From positions 27,230-39,966 of the forward strand of contig DLMX01000099.1 in NCBI GenBank assembly GCA_002479405.1: a stretch of 12,737 nt of DNA. Direction: 5' to 3'. The notes beneath the pieces were generated by a model that worked only from the letters and a program-made list of their open reading frames with translations, did no database searches and had not been told where the DNA came from. Source of the DNA: Methylophilaceae bacterium UBA7525 (lineage in GTDB: Bacteria; Pseudomonadota; Gammaproteobacteria; Burkholderiales; Methylophilaceae). A program made the translations under genes and the position numbers. Positions 1 through 6,044 of the stretch are shown in pieces. Each line of letters opens with the position of its first letter. Position 1 is the first letter of the stretch.

Positions 1-215
1 TCTTGTCTCCTGATTTTCATTAGGGGAATTTGAGCTGGCTTGAAATACCAGCTGCCCAGTGCTTCCGTTTGGATGAGTCATGCCTGAATCTGCATTTGGA
101 TATGGCAAGAATATGACATTAATAAGGCAGGGATATGAAAAATTTTGGTATGATGGCACCGCCGCTAACGGGCTGTTTATTAATGCAATGATCAATATTT
201 GATAGCAGGACTTTT

Positions 216-1787
216 ATGAAGCTCAAGAATTTTACCGAGATCGAACGTGCAACCAAGAAGGGGACACGCGAGTCCTCCAGACTGGGCATAGGCCTGCTTT
301 TTATTGTCAGCATCATGCTCTACACTGCGCTTGCGAATGGCGGCGTCGGTCCACAAAGCACCATGTTGGTTGTGGCGGCCATGATCGGCGGTTATATGGC
401 GATGAACATAGGTGCCAATGATGTCGCCAACAATGTCGGCCCGGCGGTCGGCTCGCGTGCCATCACGATGGGCGGTGCCATTGTCATTGCGGCCATTTTT
501 GAAATGATGGGTGCGCTGATTGCCGGTGGCGATGTTGTCTCAACTGTTCGCGGCGGTATTATTGACCCGGCCGCCATTGCCGAAAGCAATCATTTTGTCC
601 TGATGATGATCTCTGCCCTGCTGGCCGGAGCACTGTGGCTCAATTTCGCCACCGCGATCGGGGCACCGGTCTCAACGACGCATTCTATCGTCGGCGCTGT
701 TCTGGGCGCAGGCATCGCCGCAGGAGGCATGGCTGCAGCCAATTGGGGTACCATGGGCGGCATTGCCGCGAGTTGGGTGCTGTCTCCCGTGATGGGAGGC
801 CTCGTCGCCGCCGGGTTTCTGTTCTGGATCAAGCGCGCTATCACCTACCAGTCCGACATGGTCGCTGCGGCGCAGCGTACAGTACCTATCCTCATCGGCA
901 TCATGGCCTTCTCATTTACCACCTACCTGATACTCAAGGGCCTGAGCAAAATCTGGAAGCTCGACTTTTTGACTGCCAGCATGATCGGTGCCGTTATCGG
1001 CTTGATAACCTGGCGTTATATGGGCAAATCCGTGCAGCGTCGTCTGCATCAGTTCGACAATACCAAAGAGAGCATCAACTCCATGTTCACCGTGCCGCTG
1101 ATCTTCGCGGCGGCGCTACTGAGTTTTGCCCATGGCGCAAATGACGTCGCCAACGCCATCGGCCCGCTGGCCGCAATTGCCGATACCGTGGCCAAGGGCG
1201 GAGTCACTGACAAGGCCAGCATCCCGCTATGGGTCATGATGGTGGGCGCGATCGGTATCGCCGTCGGTCTCGCGCTCTATGGTCCCAAGCTGATTCGTAC
1301 CGTTGGCGGCGAGATCACCGAACTCGACCAGATGCGCGCATTCTGTATCGCCATGGCCGCCGCGCTGACGGTGATTATTGCCTCACAGCTGGGCTTGCCT
1401 GTAAGTTCGACACACATCGCCTTGGGCGGCATTTTCGGTGTAGGCTTCCTACGTGAATTCATCAAGACCAATTACTCGCAAATGGTCGACGAGATCAAAC
1501 AGCATCACCTGGGTGCCGACAAGGAAGTAGTCGAAGCTTTTCTGGATCGTTTTGCCAAGGCGAAGATAAAAGAGAAACAGGAGATGCTGGACCAGCTGAA
1601 AGCGCACACCGCACTAGCCGAACTCTCCAAAGCCGAACGCAAGCGCATGCGTAAGCTTTATAAACACGAACTGGTCAAGCGTACTGCCGTCTTCAAAATC
1701 ATTGCCGCATGGCTGATCACCGTTCCCGCCTCGGCTCTGATGGCCGCCATGATCTACTACATGATATTCGGGGTGATGTACGCGTGA
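216..1787 (+). CDS. PiT-family inorganic phosphate transporter
   Basis: A 523-residue inner-membrane transporter of the PiT family (low-affinity phosphate uptake coupled to a cation). The family's internal duplication is clear: GANDVANNVGP at residues 66-76 is mirrored by GANDVANAIGP at 307-317, and GAPVSTTHSIVG at 149-160 by GLPVSSTHIALG at 393-404. Many hydrophobic segments surround these motifs. A charged, lysine-rich cytoplasmic stretch at about 420-490 precedes a last membrane helix. It is longer than the shortest PiT proteins because of the N-terminal extension and this charged loop. The ATG at 216 follows AGGA at 207-210. It stands alone, convergent with tatC 82 bp downstream. The coupling ion (proton or sodium) cannot be read from the sequence. 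I see no convincing Pho box upstream. Family assignment is firm; substrate is taken from family knowledge. Confidence 0.95.
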   Translation: MKLKNFTEIERATKKGTRESSRLGIGLLFIVSIMLYTALANGGVGPQSTMLVVAAMIGGYMAMNIGANDVANNVGPAVGSRAITMGGAIVIAAIFEMMGALIAGGDVVSTVRGGIIDPAAIAESNHFVLMMISALLAGALWLNFATAIGAPVSTTHSIVGAVLGAGIAAGGMAAANWGTMGGIAASWVLSPVMGGLVAAGFLFWIKRAITYQSDMVAAAQRTVPILIGIMAFSFTTYLILKGLSKIWKLDFLTASMIGAVIGLITWRYMGKSVQRRLHQFDNTKESINSMFTVPLIFAAALLSFAHGANDVANAIGPLAAIADTVAKGGVTDKASIPLWVMMVGAIGIAVGLALYGPKLIRTVGGEITELDQMRAFCIAMAAALTVIIASQLGLPVSSTHIALGGIFGVGFLREFIKTNYSQMVDEIKQHHLGADKEVVEAFLDRFAKAKIKEKQEMLDQLKAHTALAELSKAERKRMRKLYKHELVKRTAVFKIIAAWLITVPASALMAAMIYYMIFGVMYA

Positions 1788-1869
1788 GTTCCGTGAGAAA
1801 CCTGCTGCCTTGGATTGCTTCTAAGAGCGTTGCTAAACATAACGGTAGACTGTGAACATCAAGTCAGGG

Positions 1870-2598
1870 TTATTGCATTCTCCCTGCTTTGCGATGCATG
1901 AAGCTGGCCACCAATATGCCGGTCTCGTACAGTAGCCACAGAGGCACCGCTAGCATGAACTGCGAAATAATGTCGGGCGGAGTGAAAATTGCTCCGAGCA
2001 CGAATGCACCGACAATTACATAGGCGCGCGCCTCACGCAAGGCTTCAACACTCACTACACCGGCGCTGACTAGCACCACCACTGCCACCGGCACTTCGAA
2101 AGCCAGACCAAAGGCGATAAACAGAGTCAGAGCGAAATCCAGATACTTGCCTATATCGGTCATCATCGCCACGCCATCCGGGGTCGTGCTGCTGATAAAC
2201 CCGAACACGACCGGGAATACCAAAAAATAGGCAAATGCCATTCCGCAGAGGAACAGCAGCACGCTGGAGAATACCAGCGGGCTGATCAGGCAGCGTTCGC
2301 TGGAATATAGACCGGGGGCAACAAAAGCCCAGGCCTGATACAAGGTGTGAGGCAGGGCGAGCATGAAAGCCGCCAGCAAGACCGCTTTCATTGGTACAAA
2401 AAACGGCGTCGTCACATCGGTGGCGATCATCTGTCCTCCAGCCGGCAGCGATTGCAGCAAGGGTGTAGCGAGGAAATGGTAGATTTCCTGGGCGAAAGGC
2501 AGCAGCGCCAGCGACACCACCAGTAAGCCAATGACGACACGCAGCAGTCGGTCTCGTAGTTCGATCAGATGCGAGATGAAGTTGTCGGTAGCGATCAA
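1870..2598 (-). CDS. tatC: Sec-independent protein translocase subunit TatC
   Basis: A 242-residue polytopic membrane protein, the core receptor of the twin-arginine translocase that recognises the RR motif of folded substrates. The N terminus carries the family signature FISHLIELRDRLL (residues 7-19). About six hydrophobic helices follow, with the typical WAFVAPGLYSSER loop near residue 100 and the GLAFEVPV segment near 165. The start is TTG: the bases at 2596-2598 read caa on the plus strand, and this codon overlaps the tatB stop as TTGA. The next in-frame ATG (residue 57) would remove the ELR motif. An ACGGAG sequence lies about 9 nt upstream, inside the tatB end. It is the last gene of tatA-tatB-tatC and convergent with the phosphate transporter. 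The overlap suggests translational coupling to tatB. Confidence 0.97.
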   Translation of the reverse strand: MIATDNFISHLIELRDRLLRVVIGLLVVSLALLPFAQEIYHFLATPLLQSLPAGGQMIATDVTTPFFVPMKAVLLAAFMLALPHTLYQAWAFVAPGLYSSERCLISPLVFSSVLLFLCGMAFAYFLVFPVVFGFISSTTPDGVAMMTDIGKYLDFALTLFIAFGLAFEVPVAVVVLVSAGVVSVEALREARAYVIVGAFVLGAIFTPPDIISQFMLAVPLWLLYETGILVASFMHRKAGRMQ

Positions 2599-2948
2599 TC
2601 CGGTAGGCTCCGTTTGACCGGCGGAGGCTCGAGTGTGTCGGCGTTGGCGGCGACCTGCGCTCGAGGTTCTTCGGTGATGGTATGTGGTTTTGTGTGGTCG
2701 ATGACCTGACCGACCTGATAGGCCGGGGTTCCCGCCTCGATGTTCTGTCGCAGTTCTTCCTGCAGGCGTTGCAGATCTTCCAGACGCAGTTCGTTATTGA
2801 GGTCGGACTTGATCGCATTGGCATAACGCTGTATTTGGCCGATGAACCGGCCGGCGCTGCGCGCGACCTTGGGCAGTTTTTCCGGGCCAATGACGACCAG
2901 GGCAACGATGCCAATGACAATCAGTTCCGGGAAGGCTAGATCAAACAT
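2595..2948 (-). CDS. tatB: Sec-independent protein translocase subunit TatB
   Basis: A 117-residue single-span protein that forms the substrate-binding complex with TatC. One N-terminal transmembrane helix (about residues 6-21) ends in GPEKLPKVAR, the TatA/B hinge, followed by an amphipathic and coiled-coil-like helix (about 25-70, rich in Glu, Gln, Leu and Arg). The C-terminal tail is polar, with several prolines. The PELIVIGIVALVVIGPEKLP core and the longer tail mark it as TatB rather than TatA. It lies 24 nt after tatA and overlaps tatC by 4 nt. I see no strong Shine-Dalgarno sequence before its ATG, so it may depend on coupling to tatA. Confidence 0.93.
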   Translation of the reverse strand: MFDLAFPELIVIGIVALVVIGPEKLPKVARSAGRFIGQIQRYANAIKSDLNNELRLEDLQRLQEELRQNIEAGTPAYQVGQVIDHTKPHTITEEPRAQVAANADTLEPPPVKRSLPD

Positions 2949-2972
2949 GAGTCAGTGCTGCGCGATATCCGG

Positions 2973-3188
2973 CTAGCGGTTTTCTCTTTGCGCGATCTCG
3001 TGTTCGATGTTCGCCGCATGAGCAGTGCCATCGAGCAGCGGTGCTGCCTTGCCGTCATTGACGGCATCCTTGAAGCTCTTGACCGCCTCGCCGACATCAC
3101 CGCCCAGATTGCGCAGTTTCTTGGTGCCGAACACCAAGGCCACGATGACCAGCACGATCAGCCAGTGCCAGATACTGAATGCTCCCAT
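2973..3188 (-). CDS. tatA: Sec-independent protein translocase subunit TatA
   Basis: A 71-residue protein that oligomerises to form the translocating element of the Tat system. The sequence starts MGAFSIWHW, then a short membrane helix (about residues 7-20), the hinge FGTKKLRNLGGDVG, an amphipathic helix with VKSFKDAV, and a short charged tail. An in-frame ATG 18 codons earlier (3242) exists. I chose 3188 because GGAG sits at the right distance upstream and because TatA proteins begin just before the membrane helix. It is first in the tatABC operon. Here tatABC lies next to an araC-type gene and the mau region; in many betaproteobacteria the tat genes instead follow histidine-biosynthesis genes (recalled, not checked). 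Confidence 0.95.
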   Translation of the reverse strand: MGAFSIWHWLIVLVIVALVFGTKKLRNLGGDVGEAVKSFKDAVNDGKAAPLLDGTAHAANIEHEIAQRENR

Positions 3189-3209
3189 TTGCTGCTCTCC
3201 TGATTTCCG

Positions 3210-3240
3210 GGGTTTGCTTGCGATTTCGTTGCACAAACCC
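3210..3240 (-). other. Hairpin in the tatA leader
   Basis: GGGTTTG (3210-3216) and CAAACCC (3234-3240) form a 7-bp perfect inverted repeat around a 17-nt loop, just upstream of the tatA ribosome-binding site. It could fold in the tatA leader RNA. Function unknown; such a stem can occur by chance. The rest of the 3189-3384 gap holds no gene and no promoter I can defend. Confidence 0.3.
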
Positions 3241-3357
3241 ACTTTGTAAAAAATTGCTTACTGCCTGTTTTCTTTGCGCCAGCATTCACCTTTAGTACAT
3301 ACGCGCCCGAGCAATGGTAAACGCCACGCCAAGTGCCGCTGAGTGATGACTTTCGCC

Positions 3358-3385
3358 AGCGAACTGGTAGGCTGTCCGGTTCGCT
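3358..3385 (-). terminator. Possible hairpin after the araC-type gene
   Basis: AGCGAACTGG (3358-3367) pairs with CCGGTTCGCT (3376-3385) over 10 bp with one mismatch and an 8-nt loop, right at the stop codon of the minus-strand regulator gene. No U-tract follows on the minus strand, so it is not a classical intrinsic terminator. It may be a 3'-end stabilising hairpin or chance. Confidence 0.3.
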
Positions 3386-4401
3386 CAGTGGCTCAACGTG
3401 CGCGCGCGTTCCAGCGTCTCGTTCGGGAGTTCGCCGAACAGTTCACGGTAATAGCGGGAGAACAGGCTCATGTGCCAGAAGCCCCATTTTGTGGCAACGT
3501 TGGCGATGGTCGAGACCCGGTAGGGCGACGATTGCAGTTCTGCACGTACCCGATGCAGGCGCACGTTGCGCATGTAGGTGACCGGTGTAATGCCGAGTAC
3601 GCGAGCGAATGCGTGGTTCAGTGTGCGACGGCTGATGCGCAGGGTGGTGCAGAGTTCGCCAATGGTCAGCGGGTAGCCACTGGTGGCGAGCGTCAGGTCA
3701 CGTACGCGATTGACGATGTAGCGGTGGACGCGTTGATCGTGATGGTGTGCACTCCGGTTTTCCTTGGCTTGCAACAAGGCTTGCAGACAGGTCGCCAACA
3801 GGTCGTCCTCGAAGTGACGCCAGATTTGTTCGACATCTGCACTTTCGTCCAGTGTCGCAAGATAGTCCATGCCACCGCCAATGGCAGCCAGCATACGCTC
3901 GACGACCAGCGGTTGCGCGGCTTCCACCGGCTTCACCTTGTCCATCACCTTGTCCAGATCCATCCATTCTACTGTTCCCGCATATTCTTCCAGACGTTTT
4001 GCCGAGATGACGGCGACGGTGATCTCCGAGAGTTGCGAGGTGCGGAACAGCAGCTCGGCATTTTTGTCCAAGGTGATCAGCGAATTTTCCCTCACCGGTA
4101 ACAGTCCCCAAGTGGAATCGCCATCGACGATGGTCGGCAGGCCGATGACATAACAGTCGGCCGGTGCGCTGGCGATCTGGTCGACGGCGCGGTTCATCGA
4201 TTCGCGGAACAACTGCACCCCGCGGCAACTGACGCTGGTGACCGAACCGGAAAACATGCCCTTGTCCAGTTGGGTGTAATCCTGCGACCAGAATGGCAAT
4301 GCCTCTGCCTGCTGCAGCACGTCGTTCGATGTGCGCTGCACTTTCTGTATTTCGTAACGGTCGGCTGTGGGTGTGCCGATGAAATCTTCTTGAAAACTCA
4401 T
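3385..4401 (-). CDS. AraC-family transcriptional regulator (EutR-like arrangement)
   Basis: A 338-residue regulator. The C-terminal quarter is an AraC/XylS DNA-binding domain with two helix-turn-helix units: LTIGELCTTLRISRRTL at about residues 245-261 and STIANVATKWGFWHMSLFS at about 297-315, followed by RYYRELFGELP. The N-terminal 220 residues form a sensor domain without a recognisable catalytic motif. The first HTH (ISRRTLNHAF) resembles the ethanolamine regulator EutR and relatives, but the effector cannot be named. The ATG follows GAGGAG with 7 nt spacing. The gene is divergent from the porin gene, and the shared inverted-repeat operator lies between them. No LysR-type mauR is present, so this is the best local candidate for the mau regulator. 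That role is inference. Confidence 0.93.
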   Translation of the reverse strand: MSFQEDFIGTPTADRYEIQKVQRTSNDVLQQAEALPFWSQDYTQLDKGMFSGSVTSVSCRGVQLFRESMNRAVDQIASAPADCYVIGLPTIVDGDSTWGLLPVRENSLITLDKNAELLFRTSQLSEITVAVISAKRLEEYAGTVEWMDLDKVMDKVKPVEAAQPLVVERMLAAIGGGMDYLATLDESADVEQIWRHFEDDLLATCLQALLQAKENRSAHHHDQRVHRYIVNRVRDLTLATSGYPLTIGELCTTLRISRRTLNHAFARVLGITPVTYMRNVRLHRVRAELQSSPYRVSTIANVATKWGFWHMSLFSRYYRELFGELPNETLERARTLSH

Positions 4402-4571
4402 GACGCTTCTCCTCTTTATCTGGCCTTTTCTGGACGTCGAGGTCCGGCATTTGTCGTAATGTCTGATAAAGGCCTGTCCGGTCTTCTTTATTTTTGGGCC
4501 CGCGAGATTTTGGCGGTGCGTATGAAGCTCCAGACTACATAACCGAATTTACACAGGTATGAAGAATGGGG

Positions 4572-4638
4572 GTAGCAAAAATCGGCAAGATTCACAAGCT
4601 GTCGGCAAGTGTCTGTAACAGATGCCGATTATTGCTAC
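4572..4638 (+). promoter_or_regulatory. Inverted-repeat operator, copy A (before the porin gene)
   Basis: Left half-site GTAGCAAAAATCGGCA (4572-4587) and right half-site TGCCGATTATTGCTAC (4623-4638) are reverse complements at 15 of 16 positions, separated by 35 bp. Each half holds two sub-motifs, AGCA and GGCA, starting 10 bp apart, which fits the two helix-turn-helix units of one AraC-family monomer. The spacer has a further direct copy of TCGGCAAG (4582-4589 and 4602-4609). The right half ends 20 bp before the -10 hexamer, so it would cover about -48 to -33, a class II activator position. The same module lies before mauF. What is seen is the repeat; the binding protein is inferred. Confidence 0.8.
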
Positions 4639-4658
4639 GCCGGACGTGAAGTTATGGC

Positions 4659-4664
4659 TATTGT
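4659..4664 (+). promoter_or_regulatory. Predicted -10 element of the porin promoter
   Basis: TATTGT lies exactly 20 bp after the right operator half-site, within GCTATTGTCGCATTG, which is matched by GCTATAGTGGCCTTG at the same distance before mauF. No good -35 hexamer is present; the operator half-site occupies that position, consistent with an activator-dependent promoter. The predicted start of transcription is near 4671. Confidence 0.55.
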
Positions 4665-4744
4665 CGCATTGTTTCAAATTTCAACACAGTCCGGTTTTAC
4701 GCAAGTCAGTGACATGGCGAGCGGGCGGTGGTGGCTGTGGCTTT

Positions 4745-4784
4745 GCGCAGCCGTATTCCCCCCGAACGGTGTTGAAGGCTGCGC
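4745..4784 (+). other. Hairpin in the porin mRNA leader
   Basis: GCGCAGCC (4745-4752) and GGCTGCGC (4777-4784) are a perfect 8-bp inverted repeat with a 24-nt loop. The loop holds a possible inner CCGT/ACGG pairing. It lies in the long predicted 5' leader about 100 nt before the porin start. No U-tract follows, so it is not a terminator. It may affect mRNA stability or translation; no known riboswitch is recognised. Confidence 0.4.
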
Positions 4785-4881
4785 CTCATGATGTGAAATG
4801 CGCATGCTGAATATCTTAATAAGACCATGAAGTCGACCGCCTGTTCAGGTTGGCCAATTATTCGCACAAAAGGAAAAGCAT

Positions 4882-5670
4882 ATGAAAAGAAATCTCGTCA
4901 TCGTGGCACTGTTCGGTCTGGGCAGCGCACTTCCTTTGACATCAATGGCGCAAGATGCCGTGGTGCCGGAATCGGCTCATGCATACTCGGCAAACATTGG
5001 TCTGTTCAGTCAGTATATCTGGCGTGGCATGACACAGACCGGCAAGCAGCCTGCGCTGCAGGGTGGTTTCGATTACACGCATGCCAGTGGCTTTTATGCT
5101 GGCGCATGGGTCTCCAACGTCAGCTGGCTGAAAGATGGCGGCGCCGCTTCACTCTATAAATCCGGCGGCACTGTGGAGCTGGATCTGTATGGCGGTTTTG
5201 CTGGCGAGCTGGCTGAGACCGGAATCGGCTATGACCTCGGCGTGATTCAGTACATCTTTCCGGGCAGCAAGCGCTCCGGCAACCCCAGCGCCAATGCGAC
5301 CGAGCTCTATGCCGGCCTCAGCTACGGCTGGCTGTCAGCCAAATACTCTCATGCCGTATCGGATGATGCCTGGGGCTTCGATGATGCCAGGGGCACCGCT
5401 TATTACGAGATCAATGCCGATATCCCGCTGGGCGACAGTGGTATTGCGCTCAACCTGCACATCGGCAGCTTCAAGTACGACGGCAAGGCAGGCGGTGTCG
5501 ACAATGATGAATACGATTACGAGGACTGGAAGATCGGCCTGACCAGGTCCTGGGACAACGGTATCAATGTCGGCGGCTACTGGACCGACAACAATGCTGA
5601 CAAGTCAGATGGCTGGAACAAGGCGATGACCGAGGGCCAGTTCACCGTATTCGTGCAAAAGGTGTTCTAG
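4882..5670 (+). CDS. TorF-family putative outer-membrane porin (Gcw_chp family)
   Basis: A 262-residue exported protein. A Sec signal peptide (MKRNLVIVALFGLGSALPLTSMA) gives a probable cleavage after Ala23. The mature part is made of alternating polar and aromatic stretches typical of an outer-membrane beta barrel. It begins with ANIGLFSQYIWRGMTQTG, the hallmark of the TorF/Gcw_chp family, and ends in FTVFVQKVF with a C-terminal Phe as barrel-assembly signals require. The ATG follows AGGA with a 7-nt spacer. It is monocistronic: a strong terminator follows. The family's substrates are not well defined. The promoter module shared with mauF suggests expression together with methylamine dehydrogenase, so it may admit methylamine or another nitrogen compound. 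The substrate is inference. Confidence 0.85.
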   Translation: MKRNLVIVALFGLGSALPLTSMAQDAVVPESAHAYSANIGLFSQYIWRGMTQTGKQPALQGGFDYTHASGFYAGAWVSNVSWLKDGGAASLYKSGGTVELDLYGGFAGELAETGIGYDLGVIQYIFPGSKRSGNPSANATELYAGLSYGWLSAKYSHAVSDDAWGFDDARGTAYYEINADIPLGDSGIALNLHIGSFKYDGKAGGVDNDEYDYEDWKIGLTRSWDNGINVGGYWTDNNADKSDGWNKAMTEGQFTVFVQKVF

Positions 5671-5699
5671 GCCTGCCCTGATATCGGCCTTGCCTCGAA

Positions 5700-5733
5700 G
5701 GCTTCTGCCTGCAACGCAGGCAGAAGCCTTTTT
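5700..5733 (+). terminator. Strong intrinsic terminator after the porin gene
   Basis: A perfect 13-bp stem (5700-5712 with 5716-5728), a 3-nt AAC loop and a run of five T (5729-5733). It lies 30 nt after the porin stop and should insulate the porin transcript from the mau operon, so mauF needs its own promoter. Confidence 0.92.
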
Positions 5734-5888
5734 GCTGTGTGAAATGGCCTGCCTGAAGATGGGCGTGAAGGCATCCGGAGGCCTTGCTGCATTGTCAATT
5801 GCGCTGGCCATCGGGCCGCCAATCAGGCCGCTGGGCGTGCAATCCATACCACACAAGATTGCCTTTTTGCGGCTGCCGGCAGAACCGG
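5734..5888. other. Non-coding stretch between terminator and mau operator
   Basis: Part of the 374-bp gap between the porin gene and mauF. I see no gene, no strong hairpin and no recognisable motif here. The short reading frames that cross it have no ribosome-binding site, and one runs through the terminator. Confidence 0.5.
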
Positions 5889-5945
5889 ATAGCAAGAATC
5901 GGCAAGACTCAATTGGCGGCAGGAACCTATGCTGATTATTGCTAC
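5889..5945 (+). promoter_or_regulatory. Inverted-repeat operator, copy B (before mauF)
   Basis: Left half-site ATAGCAAGAATCGGCA (5889-5904) and right half-site TGCTGATTATTGCTAC (5930-5945) are reverse complements at 13 of 16 positions, separated by 25 bp. They match copy A at 14 of 16 and 15 of 16 positions. The base stretch after the left half (AGACTCA) also matches copy A (AGATTCA). The spacer is 10 bp shorter than in copy A, so the relative face of the helix is kept. The right half ends 20 bp before the -10 hexamer, as in copy A. Likely the regulatory site for the whole mau operon; the regulator is inferred to be the nearby AraC-family protein. Confidence 0.8.
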
Positions 5946-5965
5946 GGTGACTAAAAAGTCGTCGC

Positions 5966-5971
5966 TATAGT
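5966..5971 (+). promoter_or_regulatory. Predicted -10 element of the mau operon promoter
   Basis: TATAGT (5 of 6 to the sigma-70 consensus) lies 20 bp after the operator half-site, at the same place as TATTGT before the porin gene. The -35 position is not consensus and overlaps the operator. The predicted transcription start is near 5978, giving a leader of about 67 nt to mauF. Confidence 0.6.
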
Positions 5972-5975
5972 GGCC

Positions 5976-5994
5976 TTGTAATAATTTTTTACAA
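5976..5994 (+). promoter_or_regulatory. AT-rich palindrome at the mau transcription start
   Basis: TTGTAA (5976-5981) and TTACAA (5989-5994) form a 6-bp inverted repeat with a 7-bp spacer, overlapping the predicted start of transcription. The porin promoter lacks it. It could be a repressor site specific to mau, or simply an AT-rich initially transcribed region. Confidence 0.3.
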
Positions 5995-6044
5995 ATTTTT
6001 TATCAACAAGTATCACCAGAGGCCAATGGCCTGAGGAGGAAGAT

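Larger units (their letters stand above)
4402..4881. other. 480-bp divergent intergenic region
   Basis: This region separates the araC-type gene (leftward) from the porin gene (rightward). Positions 4402-4570 hold the regulator's ribosome-binding site and no further motif I can support. Positions 4572-4671 hold the operator and promoter module shared with mauF. Positions 4672-4881 would be an untranslated leader of about 210 nt for the porin, with one hairpin at 4745-4784 and AGGA at 4871-4874. Short open frames here have no ribosome-binding site and no recognisable protein features. Confidence 0.6.

Noticed and set aside
33..53. AGCTGG/CCAGCT hairpin near the left edge as a terminator of an upstream gene
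   Set aside because: The stem is only 6 bp with a 9-nt loop and no T-run follows.
113..154. Promoter for the phosphate transporter (ATGACA, TATGAA or TATGAT boxes) or a Pho box
   Set aside because: The boxes cannot be paired at 16-18 bp spacing, and no repeat resembling a Pho box is present.
2045..2920. 291-codon open frame on the minus strand spanning tatB and tatC in another frame
   Set aside because: Low-complexity, Arg/Ser-rich translation without family features; tatB and tatC fully explain the region.
3343..4101. Long open reading frame of 252 codons on the plus strand opposite the regulator gene
   Set aside because: It is antisense to the AraC-family gene, has no ribosome-binding site and encodes no recognisable domain; the regulator on the other strand has clear helix-turn-helix motifs.
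4414..4471. CTTTATC/GATAAAG inverted repeat upstream of the regulator gene as an autoregulatory site
   Set aside because: Only 7 bp with a 44-bp spacer and unlike the shared operator; chance is a sufficient explanation.
4609..4810. Two short open frames in the porin leader as possible small proteins
   Set aside because: They overlap the operator and promoter core, lack ribosome-binding sites and show no signal peptide or membrane helix.
5690..5935. 81-codon frame between the porin gene and mauF
   Set aside because: It runs through the intrinsic terminator and the mau operator and has no supported start.
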